Part shown: piece by piece, positions 9,159-17,800 of the stretch | Layout: every line of letters starts with the position of its first letter | Position numbering within the stretch: the first letter of the stretch is position 1 | Origin: Tous-C4FEB sp044356555 | GTDB lineage: Bacteria; Verrucomicrobiota; Verrucomicrobiia; Opitutales; Opitutaceae | Length of the DNA stretch: 64,000 nt | NCBI GenBank assembly: GCA_044356555.1 | Contig: JBIKWB010000003.1 | Coordinates: 1 to 64,000 of the forward strand | Reading direction: 5' to 3' | Notes under the pieces: model-generated | Databases searched by the model: none | The model's input: the letters and a program-made list of their open reading frames with translations, nothing else | Told to the model about the DNA's origin: nothing | Translations under genes and position numbers: made by a program

Positions 9159-9506
9159 GATGATTGGCTCCATCCGGCCCCAGCCGTTTCCCCGGCGCAA
9201 TTCGATTCCGCGCCCGCCCGGTTTTTCCCGATCCAAAAAAATCCGCCCGCAAATCCCGCGAATCTTCGCAAATAAAACCCGAGCCCAGAAATTCAAAAGA
9301 TGGGCTTCCCTCCTTCCGTCATTCGCGCCCATTCGCGTGATTCGCGGGCACCCCGTTTTTCCCGTCACATTATTCCAGTTCTCCTTCTCCGTCCCTTCGC
9401 CCCTTCAATTTTCCGTGTATTCCGTGGGTTCCGTGGGCCGAAGATTCTTTCACAATTTTGATACCTGACCCAGCCAATGTCCCACCCTCTGCGCTAAAGT
9501 GGGTGC
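9159..9506. other. Intergenic region rich in dispersed repeat-like sequence
   Basis: No gene is supported in these roughly 350 bases between the WYL regulator and the next plus-strand gene. It holds several short phrases that recur in this window: ATTCGCGTGATTCG at 9331-9344 (near-copy ATTCGCGTCATTCG at 57317-57330) and TTCCGTGTATTCCGTGGGTTCCGTGGG at 9412-9438 (near-copy at 7082). The promoters of the two divergent genes must lie here, but no confident -35/-10 pair was found. Confidence 0.5.
9412..9438. repeat. Short intergenic repeat copy (TTCCGTGTATTCC)
   Basis: TTCCGTGTATTCCGTGGG followed by TTCCGTGGG, an internally repetitive copy of the element seen at 7082. The copies are short, so transposition cannot be inferred. 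Confidence 0.45.
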
Positions 9507-10187
9507 ATGATCTCACTTCCATCTCCCCTCCGCGCCCGCTCCGCCAGCCGCCCCGCCACCGTCACCGGCCGCGCCCGCCGCGTGCTCTGCTCCGTTCCCC
9601 TCGCCCTCACGTGGTCGCATAGCGGCGTCCTTCACCGCGTCACCCACTGGCCCGAGGTCCAGTTCGAGCGCCTCTACGGCACCGAGTGGATCGCGCTCGC
9701 CCCGAGCCCCGAGTCCCTCGCCACCGCCGCCAAGACGCTCACCGCCGCCGATTGGCAACCCTACCTCGAATTCGTTCCTGCCGCCGTCCGCGAATTCATC
9801 GCCCAATTCGCCTTCGCCCGCCTCGAGGCACTCCAAGTCGCCGCCCGCTGCCCCGGCCTGCTCGCCGATCTCGCCGAGACTCCCGCGCTCGCCGCGTTCG
9901 TCTCCGCCCACGTCGAACTCCGCGGTACCTCCGCCCCGCGCTGGTCCGAGATCAACGTCGTCCACGAGCGCAACGGCGTCTTCGGTATCCTCGAATGGCT
10001 TGGCCTCCCTGCGTCGCGCCAGACTCTCGCGATCCTCCGCAACGTCGTTCAACCCAATCTCCCCCGCCGCTTCCTCGATCCCCTCCGCAGCATGTTGTGG
10101 GAACCGAAAGCGCTCACGGCCCTGCAACGCGACCCCGCCCTCACCGACCGCCAGCTCTCCCACTACATCCACGCCCTCGCGGCGTGA
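9507..10187 (+). CDS. Conserved hypothetical protein, 226 residues
   Basis: This is a soluble-looking protein without signal peptide or membrane segment, starting MISLPSPLRARSASRPATVTG. The coding frame is supported by its length, amino-acid balance and C-rich third positions. A feature is the segment LTWSHSGVLHRVTHWPEVQFERLYGTEWIAL, followed by a helical Ala/Leu-rich remainder ending LTDRQLSHYIHALAA. I do not recognise the family. It has no close partner on either side: the next gene begins more than 440 bases downstream. Function unknown. Confidence 0.7.
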   Translation: MISLPSPLRARSASRPATVTGRARRVLCSVPLALTWSHSGVLHRVTHWPEVQFERLYGTEWIALAPSPESLATAAKTLTAADWQPYLEFVPAAVREFIAQFAFARLEALQVAARCPGLLADLAETPALAAFVSAHVELRGTSAPRWSEINVVHERNGVFGILEWLGLPASRQTLAILRNVVQPNLPRRFLDPLRSMLWEPKALTALQRDPALTDRQLSHYIHALAA

Positions 10188-10629
10188 TTTAGGCTGGGCA
10201 CCGGTGACCCTTAACCCCGTCACCTCCACCCTGAGCCGCCACATCGTCGTGCTGGATTGGTTTCGCGTCACCCGGAACGTCGTCGCCTCGGAGCTGCGCT
10301 CGGGAGCGTTGCTCAGATCCGTACCGGCCATCGTGGCCCGCCGGTCGTGTCGGCACCGTTGCCCGCGATACCGAGTAAGTGGCACTCACAATCGGATCGA
10401 TCCGTCCCGCGCCCGCTTCGAATCGCCGCGGTCACTGCACCTGCGCGCCGCGCATCCGCCCGGGGTCGCCATTTTCTATCCGGGTCACCCTGTAGAGATC
10501 GCCGTTGATCGGCCCACGTCCTGAGCCGAGCGCAAGGACTCCCGTGCTCTAAACGAGCCGACGCCAGCTTTCTTGGGGAACCCGGAAAACTTTTTTGCCT
10601 CCGCCGCCAACCGTCCGTTTCATCTCCCC
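10188..10629. other. Gene-free stretch, no recognised feature
   Basis: About 440 bases separate the hypothetical protein from the lipoprotein gene. I see small dyads, for example CGCTCGGGAGCG near 10294 and AGTGGCACT near 10379, but no tRNA fold, riboswitch, terminator with T-run or convincing ORF. The TTCGAATC near 10419 looks like a T-loop but lacks flanking stems. Confidence 0.4.
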
Positions 10630-12243
10630 ATGCGCCTTCGTGTCCTCGCCCTTTCGCTCGCTTCCATCGCTTTGTTGCTCACCGCCTGCGGTAAACGTGA
10701 GACCACCGCCGAAGCGGGTCTCCGCACGAAAACTCTCCTCCTCGGCAATCAGAACGAGCCCGCATCCCTCGATCCCCATGTCGTCGATTCGCTCACCGAT
10801 GGCATCATCCTCGCCTCGCTCTACGAGGGACTGACCGTCACCGACGAACTATCCTCCGCCGCCCTCCCCGGCGTGGCCGAGCGCTGGGAAATTTCCGCCG
10901 ACGGCCTCGTTTACACGTTTCACTTCCGCGCCGACGCCCGCTGGTCCAACGGCGATCCCGTCACCGCCCGCGACTTCGCGTTCTCATTTCAACGCATTCT
11001 CACCCCGGCGTTCGGGGCCGGCTACTCCTACATGCTCTGGCCGCTCAAGAATGCCGAACGTTTCAACAAGGGCGACCTCAAGGATTTTTCCGACGTCGGC
11101 GTTGAAGTCATCGACGACCGCACGCTTCGACTCCGCCTGACTCACCCCACGCCCTATCTCCCCGCGCTCGCCGCCCACAACACCTGGATGCCCGTGCACC
11201 GCGCCACGATCGAGAAATTCGGCCGGATCGACGACCGCGCCAATCCGTGGACCCGCCCCGGCAATCTCGTGGGCAACGGCCCCTTCACCCTCGCCGAGTG
11301 GTCGCCCAACGCCCGTCTCGTCGTCGCAAAAAATCCCCGCTACTGGGACGCCGCCCGCACCACGCTTGAGAGCGTCGTCTTCTTCCCCACCGAGAAATCC
11401 GACACCGAGGACTTCAACTTCCGCGCCGGCCAGGTCCACGTCACCTTCGATGTACCGAAGTCAAAGCTCCCCACCTACCGCGCCCAGTCCCCCTCGCCCC
11501 TCCGCATCGATCCGCTGCTCAACATCACCTATCTCAATTTCAACGCCACCAAGGCCCCCTTCACCGATCCGCGCGTGCGCCGCGCCCTCGCCCTCGCGGT
11601 GGATCGCGACGCTCTCTCACAAAAAGTCCTTAACGGCGCTTTCCTCGCCGCCGCCTCGGTGGTTCCGCCCGACTGTGGCGCCTACGTCTCCCGCACGCGT
11701 CTCGCCCTCGACTACGCCGAAGCCCGCCGCCTCCTCGCCGAGGCCGGCTTTCCCGGCGGGAAAAATTTCCCCTCCATCCCCGTGCAGGTGCTCAACGATG
11801 AAAACCAGCCCCGCATTATGGAAGCCATCCAAGCCATGTGGCAGCGCGAACTCGGCATCAGCGTGACGATCGAGCCCTTCGAACAGAAAACATTGTTTCA
11901 AAACCAACAAAACCTCGCCCACACCCTCGGCTTCCTCGGTTGGACCGCCGACTTCCCCGACCCCGCCACCTTTCTTGAAATCTTCCGCACCGGCAACGGC
12001 CAGAACTGGACCGGCTGGGGCGACAAGGCCTACGACGCGCTCCTCGACCAAGCCACCGCCACCGCCGATCCGGTGCGGCGTTTCGCCCTTTTCCAGGAGG
12101 CCGAGGCGCTCCTGCTCAACCAAGCCCCGGTCGCCCCGCTCGTCCACCGCGCCCGCACCTACCTGATCCATCCCGCCGTGAAGAACTGGGAACCCGCTCC
12201 GCTGAGCATCCGTCGTTTCCAACTCGTCCGGCTGGAACCGTGA
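10630..12243 (+). CDS. Peptide ABC-transporter substrate-binding lipoprotein (OppA-like)
   Basis: This 537-residue protein belongs to the SBP_bac_5 family, which captures peptides or similar ligands for an ABC importer. The ATG at 10630 gives a lipoprotein signal (MRLRVLALSLASIALLLTAC, lipobox LTAC); an earlier ATG at 10573 would bury it. Family landmarks are LLGNQNEPASLDPHVVDSLTDG, AERWEISADGLVYTFHFRADARWSNGDPVTA and GNGPFTLAEW. No permease or ATPase genes lie beside it, so it is an orphan that may serve a transporter encoded elsewhere or act in cell-wall peptide recycling. The next gene follows after 52 bases on the same strand. Confidence 0.92.
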   Translation: MRLRVLALSLASIALLLTACGKRETTAEAGLRTKTLLLGNQNEPASLDPHVVDSLTDGIILASLYEGLTVTDELSSAALPGVAERWEISADGLVYTFHFRADARWSNGDPVTARDFAFSFQRILTPAFGAGYSYMLWPLKNAERFNKGDLKDFSDVGVEVIDDRTLRLRLTHPTPYLPALAAHNTWMPVHRATIEKFGRIDDRANPWTRPGNLVGNGPFTLAEWSPNARLVVAKNPRYWDAARTTLESVVFFPTEKSDTEDFNFRAGQVHVTFDVPKSKLPTYRAQSPSPLRIDPLLNITYLNFNATKAPFTDPRVRRALALAVDRDALSQKVLNGAFLAAASVVPPDCGAYVSRTRLALDYAEARRLLAEAGFPGGKNFPSIPVQVLNDENQPRIMEAIQAMWQRELGISVTIEPFEQKTLFQNQQNLAHTLGFLGWTADFPDPATFLEIFRTGNGQNWTGWGDKAYDALLDQATATADPVRRFALFQEAEALLLNQAPVAPLVHRARTYLIHPAVKNWEPAPLSIRRFQLVRLEP

Positions 12244-12295
12244 GGAACCACGCACGCGCTTGTCGCCGACCCTTCCGTCCCGCATCTTTCGCCGG

Positions 12296-12775
12296 ATGAG
12301 CCGCAGCCGCATTCTGACCTTCGTATGTTTTGTGTTTTTCGTGGTGCCCTGCCTTGCGCACGCCGCCGACGTCGAATTCATTCGGGTCTGGCCCGCGTGG
12401 CGCACGGCCGAGTCCTTCGACCGGATCTCAGAGTATTTCGACGGTCAGGAGAACACCGGTAGTCACACCGTCCTTCGCAGCCAACCGGACACCCGCGCCG
12501 GTTACTATTTTCTCGTGCGCACCAAGACGACGCTCAACGCCGCGGACGCGAAATTTGTGCTCCAGATCATCAAACCTGACGCCCCACGGGCGAAGACTTA
12601 CACTTTTCCCGTCGGGCTCACCGGCCGGGAAATTGTCTTCAACCTCGGTCTCACCGGTATCGATTGGCCCGATCGCAAAACCCATCCCGTCGCGTGGCGA
12701 CTCGCCCTCGTCAACGGCAAGGGCGAAGAGCTCGCGAGTCGCGAAAGTTTCCTCTGGGCCAAATCCGCGCCGTGA
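12296..12775 (+). CDS. Secreted hypothetical protein, 159 residues
   Basis: The ATG at 12296 gives a signal peptide (MSRSRILTFVCFVFFVVPCL, cleavage near AHA). The mature part starts DVEFIRVWPAWRTAESFDRI and seems to be a single beta-rich domain with the pairs GYYFLVRTKT and REIVFNLGLTGIDWP. I do not know the family. The stop overlaps the GTG start of the DNA glycosylase gene (GTGA), so the two are translationally coupled. Oddly, the hydrophobic core of the signal peptide (12319-12345) is encoded by DNA whose opposite strand reads TTKNTKHTK, a pattern I associate with intergenic repeats in related bacteria. Confidence 0.75.
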   Translation: MSRSRILTFVCFVFFVVPCLAHAADVEFIRVWPAWRTAESFDRISEYFDGQENTGSHTVLRSQPDTRAGYYFLVRTKTTLNAADAKFVLQIIKPDAPRAKTYTFPVGLTGREIVFNLGLTGIDWPDRKTHPVAWRLALVNGKGEELASRESFLWAKSAP

Positions 12776-13671
12776 CGACGGCCCGTTGGACTCCTTGGCA
12801 ACCGCTCGCGCTGACCCACGCGCTGTCTGCGGCGGTCCTCGCGGAGACGGTTGACGGCGGGCAAGCATTTCGTTGGCAGCCCGAGCCGGGCGGCACCTTC
12901 CTCGGCCAATGGGATCGCCACGTCGCGCGCCTCAGCCTCGACCCCGACGCCCGGCTGCACTGGTCCGCCCTCGCTACCGATACCGGAGCTGCGTTGCTGC
13001 GCTACCTCGATGGTAACGGCGATCCCCGCGCGCTCGCCGATACGCTGCCGTGGCGCAGCGACGCCCATCTCGCCCGGTGCATCGCCGCGTTTCCCGATCT
13101 GCGCATTCTGCGTCAGCCCTTCGGCGAAACCCTGCTTGGCTTCCTTTGCAGCGCCACAAAGCAGATCGTGCAGATCAAACAAATGATGGCACTCCTCGCC
13201 GAGCGCCATGGAGCCGCCATCGGTGACGCAGGTTCGCCAAATCCCGCCCTGCTCCGGTTTAACCGCCTGCCGACGTGGGCGGAAATCGCCGTCATCCCCG
13301 AAGCCGAGCTACGCGGGTGCCTCCTCGGCTTCCGCGCCCGCTACATCCACGAGACGGCGCAGTTTATCGCCCAACATCCCGGCTGGCTCGAAGAGACGGA
13401 AGCCGCGCCCTACGCCGAGGCGAAGACGCGGCTCATTTCGCTCCCGGGCGTGGGCGAGAAAGTCGCCGACTGCGTGCTCCTCTTCGGCGCCGGCCGGATA
13501 GAAGCGTTTCCCGTGGATGTGTGGATTCTAAAAACGATGGAGCGACGCTACGGCCTCGTCGGCTGGAAGCCCGCGCAAGTCGCGCAGTTTGGCCGCGCTC
13601 ACTTCGGGCCCCTCGCCGGCCTCGCCCAGCAATACCTCTTCGCTTGGGAACGCGCCGAGGCACGTCGCTGA
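12772..13671 (+). CDS. 8-oxoguanine DNA glycosylase/AP lyase, OGG1-type
   Basis: This 299-residue base-excision-repair enzyme would remove 8-oxoguanine from DNA and nick the backbone. The GTG at 12772 overlaps the preceding stop (GTGA); a TTG start upstream would extend it into the other gene. The N-terminal domain carries GGQAFRWQ, as in OGG1. The helix-hairpin-helix is LPGVGEKVADCVLLFG, where the Lys is the Schiff-base nucleophile. EAFPVDVWI supplies the catalytic Asp of the HhH-GPD motif. SATKQIVQIKQM is also typical. The gene ends four bases before the convergent polyprenyl synthase stop. Confidence 0.9.
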   Translation: MTTARWTPWQPLALTHALSAAVLAETVDGGQAFRWQPEPGGTFLGQWDRHVARLSLDPDARLHWSALATDTGAALLRYLDGNGDPRALADTLPWRSDAHLARCIAAFPDLRILRQPFGETLLGFLCSATKQIVQIKQMMALLAERHGAAIGDAGSPNPALLRFNRLPTWAEIAVIPEAELRGCLLGFRARYIHETAQFIAQHPGWLEETEAAPYAEAKTRLISLPGVGEKVADCVLLFGAGRIEAFPVDVWILKTMERRYGLVGWKPAQVAQFGRAHFGPLAGLAQQYLFAWERAEARR

Positions 13672-13675
13672 CCGC

Positions 13676-14701
13676 TCAACCGCGGATTTGCAGCGCCGCC
13701 ACCTGACCGCGCAGGACCTCGCCCAGCGCCAGCAAATGGGGCGTCGCCGGAAAATTGGCCCACGGCGCCAGAGCCGCGCACGCACTGGCAATCTCTTCGT
13801 GCACCGCCGCCGTGACGGCGGCGAATACGCCCAAATCATTCATCTGTTGCAAACGGAGCGCGAGCTGGGCCGGTCGCTTGCCCGTGATCTCCTCGGAGAG
13901 CGCCTCCCGCTCGATAACCGACAGCCGCTCGCTGAGCTTGATCAACGGTAGGGTTATCTTCCCGCTCGCGAGGTCGGTGCCGAGCGTCTTCCCGATGCGG
14001 GCTTCGTTGCCGAAGTAATCGGCAAGGTCGTCGTAAATTTGGTAGCCGATTCCGAGATGGCGGCCAAAACGGGCCACCGCCTCGGCGCAAGCGGGCTCGG
14101 CGCCGGACAGCTTCGCGCCGAGATAGCATGACACCCGGAACAGCTCGGCGGTCTTGAGATCGATGATCCGCTGGTAATCTGCGAGTGTGATATTGAGGGA
14201 ACCGCGGCGCAGCGTCTGCACAATCTCGCCTGCGCAAACCCGGCGCGTGGACTCCGAGACCGCCGCACACACCTCGGTCGTGGGAAACTGGGTGGCAAGA
14301 TGCAGAGCGTGGGCGAAAAGTGCATCACCCAACAAAACGGCTGCGACCGGACCAAACTCGCGGGCGGCCGTGCGGCGGCTTCGGCGCACGTCGGCCTCGT
14401 CCATGATGTCGTCGTGCACGAGGGTCGCCAGATGGACGAGTTCGACCACGGCGGCGACTCGTACGAGGTCCGGCGTGATCACGCCAGGCCCGCGCCAGCC
14501 GCTCAAGAAGACCAAGGCGGGACGAATGCGCTTGCCCGACGTATCGATGCAGTAGTCGGCCATCTCGCGAATCTCCGGTTCGAACGTGGCAAGTTCTTGA
14601 TGAAGAAAGCGATCAAGCGCCGCCATGTGCGGCGCAAGGTGCCCAAATCCAGCCGCAAAGGTGGACGGAACTGGTTTTGCGGGAGAAGCGAGGCTAGTCA
14701 T
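13676..14701 (-). CDS. Trans-polyprenyl diphosphate synthase
   Basis: This 341-residue enzyme extends allylic diphosphates with isopentenyl diphosphate, making the chain for menaquinone or other isoprenoids. The two Asp-rich motifs are VHDDIMDEADVRR (first, DDxxD) and YQIYDDLADYFG (second). GKRIRPALVFL binds the substrate diphosphate. The residues before the first motif, HLATLVHDD, resemble long-chain synthases such as IspB, with a small Ala five positions ahead, so a long product is likely; the exact length cannot be given. It stands alone on the minus strand. Its promoter must lie in the AT-richer 14702-14770. Confidence 0.9.
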   Translation of the reverse strand: MTSLASPAKPVPSTFAAGFGHLAPHMAALDRFLHQELATFEPEIREMADYCIDTSGKRIRPALVFLSGWRGPGVITPDLVRVAAVVELVHLATLVHDDIMDEADVRRSRRTAAREFGPVAAVLLGDALFAHALHLATQFPTTEVCAAVSESTRRVCAGEIVQTLRRGSLNITLADYQRIIDLKTAELFRVSCYLGAKLSGAEPACAEAVARFGRHLGIGYQIYDDLADYFGNEARIGKTLGTDLASGKITLPLIKLSERLSVIEREALSEEITGKRPAQLALRLQQMNDLGVFAAVTAAVHEEIASACAALAPWANFPATPHLLALGEVLRGQVAALQIRG

Positions 14702-14831
14702 AGGACAGAGGATGGTTTATTTGGATATTCAAAATAGACAACCCCCGGAGACGCCAAAAGCCGAGGAATCATCCCCTGCTCCTTATTCTGAAGACCGCCG
14801 CCGATCTCTATTGCGCGGACACCGTGGCCAC

Positions 14832-14857
14832 AAAAAAGGCCGGTCAGAAGACCGGCC
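14832..14857 (-). terminator. Rho-independent terminator of the giant-gene operon
   Basis: On the minus strand GGCCGGTC, loop TTCT, GACCGGCC (perfect 8-bp stem) is followed by TTTTTT. It lies about 30 bases past the stop of the 3012-residue gene and should end the pilM-secretin-giant transcript. Confidence 0.88.
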
Positions 14858-14885
14858 TGCCTGAAGGAGAACGATCGCTCCCGGC

Positions 14886-17800
14886 TTACGGCACCTCGTA
14901 GACCTCAACCAGGCCGACGCCCGTCGTGCTGCCGACTCCGCTGACCGTCGCGCTGTAGGTGCCGGGAGGGAGACTGATCAGAATCACCGCATCCCGGCTG
15001 CCGCCGCGGAGCGGAAAGACACCAACCTTGGTTGACGCATCGGTAACCAAAGTGACGTCGTTGCCCGTCTCCCAATTGTCATTCTCGCGCACCACAGTGC
15101 GCGTGCCACGATCCATCCGGATGATTTGGAGCAGCGGATCTGCCAAAGCCCCGGCGACGTTGAGAGCGCTGAGAGCCGGACCGATGCCGCGCACCAAAAC
15201 CAATTTCGAAGTGCTGCCGCTGACTTGGAAACCGGCGATAAGATTGTTTTCGCCGGTGCCCACTACGCCCCGGGTAGATACGCTCGTGACCTTTTGGGGA
15301 GAGAAGGGCCCGACGCTATCGACGTCGTAGAGTTCGACCAACGCCACCCCGGTGCGCCCACCGACCCCGCTCACTTGGGCGGTGTAGGCACCCGGCGCCA
15401 ACGTAGTAAGAATGACCGAATCCAAGCTGCCGGAAGTGAGCGGGAATGCCCCCACCGTTGCCGCCGCGCTGACGATGGCCGAAGCATTGGTCGAGGTCGC
15501 CCAGTTATCGTTGGCGATAATTCGCGAGCCGCTGGAATTGAAGATTTCCAACTGTGAATCAGCCAGCGCCCCTGAAAGGCCAAAAACCGTGCCCAAAGTG
15601 GGAGCGATTGCCCGCACCATCACTTGCTTCTGCGCCGAGCCTCCGACCACAAATCCAGCGATGAGGAAATTCGCTCCGGTGCCCACTTGGCCGCGGGTCG
15701 AGAGGCTGCGGAGCGTACCGTCGCTAAAAGAGCCTCCCGAAGCAAGTGCACCAATGACCGAGCCGCCCGGTCCACCGGTAAGGGTGGCGTTAAGAAATCC
15801 GGTCACGGGATCAGCCTTGCCTACCAACCGACTGCCGCCGGCGAGCGAGAGATTGAAGTTGCCCGCCGTATCTACCGCGCCTGCGCCTGCGTCGCTGAAT
15901 GCGCCGTCGGCCACATAAATCATGATCGATCCATCCGGTCCGACGATCGCCGCGACCGTGCTCGCGTTGCGGTTGGCGAGGTTGCCCGTGAACAAACCAG
16001 AGGCCACCCGGGTCGCTCCCGCAAATGCGACTTGGCCGATAAACGGCAGGCGATTGGCGTCCAAAGAGCCGCTGACTCCCGTCGTATTGACTCGCGCACT
16101 CAACGCGCTGCCAGAGCTAAAGCCGCCGGTCGCATCCAAGCTGAGGCTCGGATAGAACAGCGTCTTGACGCCGCCCGCCGTGGTATAACCGATGAACGTC
16201 GCCGTTTTGCCCGCGAGTGTGATGACGGCATATTTGCCCGTCTCGCCGATCGATTGGAATGAACCGGCATAGACCGAGTCCGGGACAACGCCCGTACCAC
16301 CGGAAGCAGCGGGCGCGGTCACTCGCACATAGACCGCCTCGGATGAAGTTTGATTGCCGCCAACGGAACCCTGACTGTCTTTGGCGATAGCCGTGAGGGT
16401 GTAGATACCCTCGGAAGTCGGCGTCCAGCTCGCGGAATAAGGGAAGGCCGAGGACGTGGAAACAACCTGGCCGTTCACCAGGAATTTCACGGTATCAATC
16501 GAATCCTCGGCATCGGAGGCAGCCGCCTTAATGGTGACGACAGAACCCACATTAACCGTAGAGCCTGAGCTTGGTGCCGTCAGAGCTACCACGGGGGGCG
16601 TGTTCGGGAGCACCGTCACAGTGACTGGAGCAGAAGTATAAACCGCACCGCCCACCCGAATAACGGCGTAGAATTCGAAGCTGCCGGGGACCGTTGGATT
16701 ACGTGTCGTCTGATAAGGCAACGCTGTCACCGTTTCGAAGATCCCGCCGTTGGCGTAGAAATCAACCTGCGGTTCGGCGCTATCTGGCACGTTGGTTCCG
16801 GCGATGAAGGTGATGTTGCGGAAGGCGACGACACTCGAGCCGTTAGCCGGGTTGACCAAATTGACAAAATAGGTCCCGGGGGTGCGCAGGGGTGGGCCCA
16901 CCGTCACATTGCTCACCGAGGAAGATACTCCGCTGCCGTTGCCGTCAAACGCCACCGCGCGCACTGCATATGAACCGATGGCGGCGGGACGCCACACGAA
17001 GGTATAAGGGGCGGCGGTCTTGGTCGCCAGCAACGTAGTTCCCGCGTAAAACTCAACGCGGGCAATTGTGCCCGAACTGATCGCGGCACCGGCCGAGAGG
17101 AGCAAACTGGAATCAGCCGTGATCGACGTGTCGGCCGACGGATTGTTCAAAGTCACGATCTGCACATTGCCGCCGAGGACAGTGATTGTCTGCGCGACGG
17201 AGTCGGCGATATTGCCGGCATTATCGGTTGCCTGGGCGACAATCGTGTAGATGCCGGCCGCAGTGGGGGTGAAATTCGTGCGATAAGGCAAAGTCGCACT
17301 CGTGGCGAGCAAGGTGCCGTTGGCAAGGAATCGGACGTTGGCGATCGTGCCATCGGTGTCGCTCGCGGTCGCGGAAAGATTTACCACCGTGCCGAGACCC
17401 ACAACAAGGTTAGTGCCGGGGCTGACCAAGGTGACCGAAGGCGCGCCATTGGGCGAAATGGTGACGGTCACGGCGGTCGAGGTTCCCGAAACACCTGCAT
17501 TGTCTGTGGAAACAGCCAAAAGACTGTAGGTGCCGGCGCTGTTCGGCGACCAAATCGTATTATATGGCGCAGCTGAGTCTATCGCCAGGCTCACTCCGTT
17601 GACGAAAAACTGGACTTGTGAAATCGGGCCGTTGCCGCCGCTAGTAATCGCATTGAGCGGAACACTCGTGCCGACGCCGAAGGTGGCACCGGTGACCGGA
17701 TTGCTGATCGACACGATAGGGGCCGAGGCCCCTGTGACGGTCACGCTAGCGGCGGCGCTGGTTGTCGAATTGCCAGCGTTGTCCGTAGCAACCGCCGTCA

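Noticed and set aside
10380..10440. Possible tRNA T-arm (TTCGAATC near 10419)
   Set aside because: No matching 5-bp stem, acceptor or anticodon arm on either strand.
15126..16262. Plus-strand frames inside the giant gene (for example 15624-16262)
   Set aside because: Antisense shadows of repetitive coding sequence, without signal, domain or start context.
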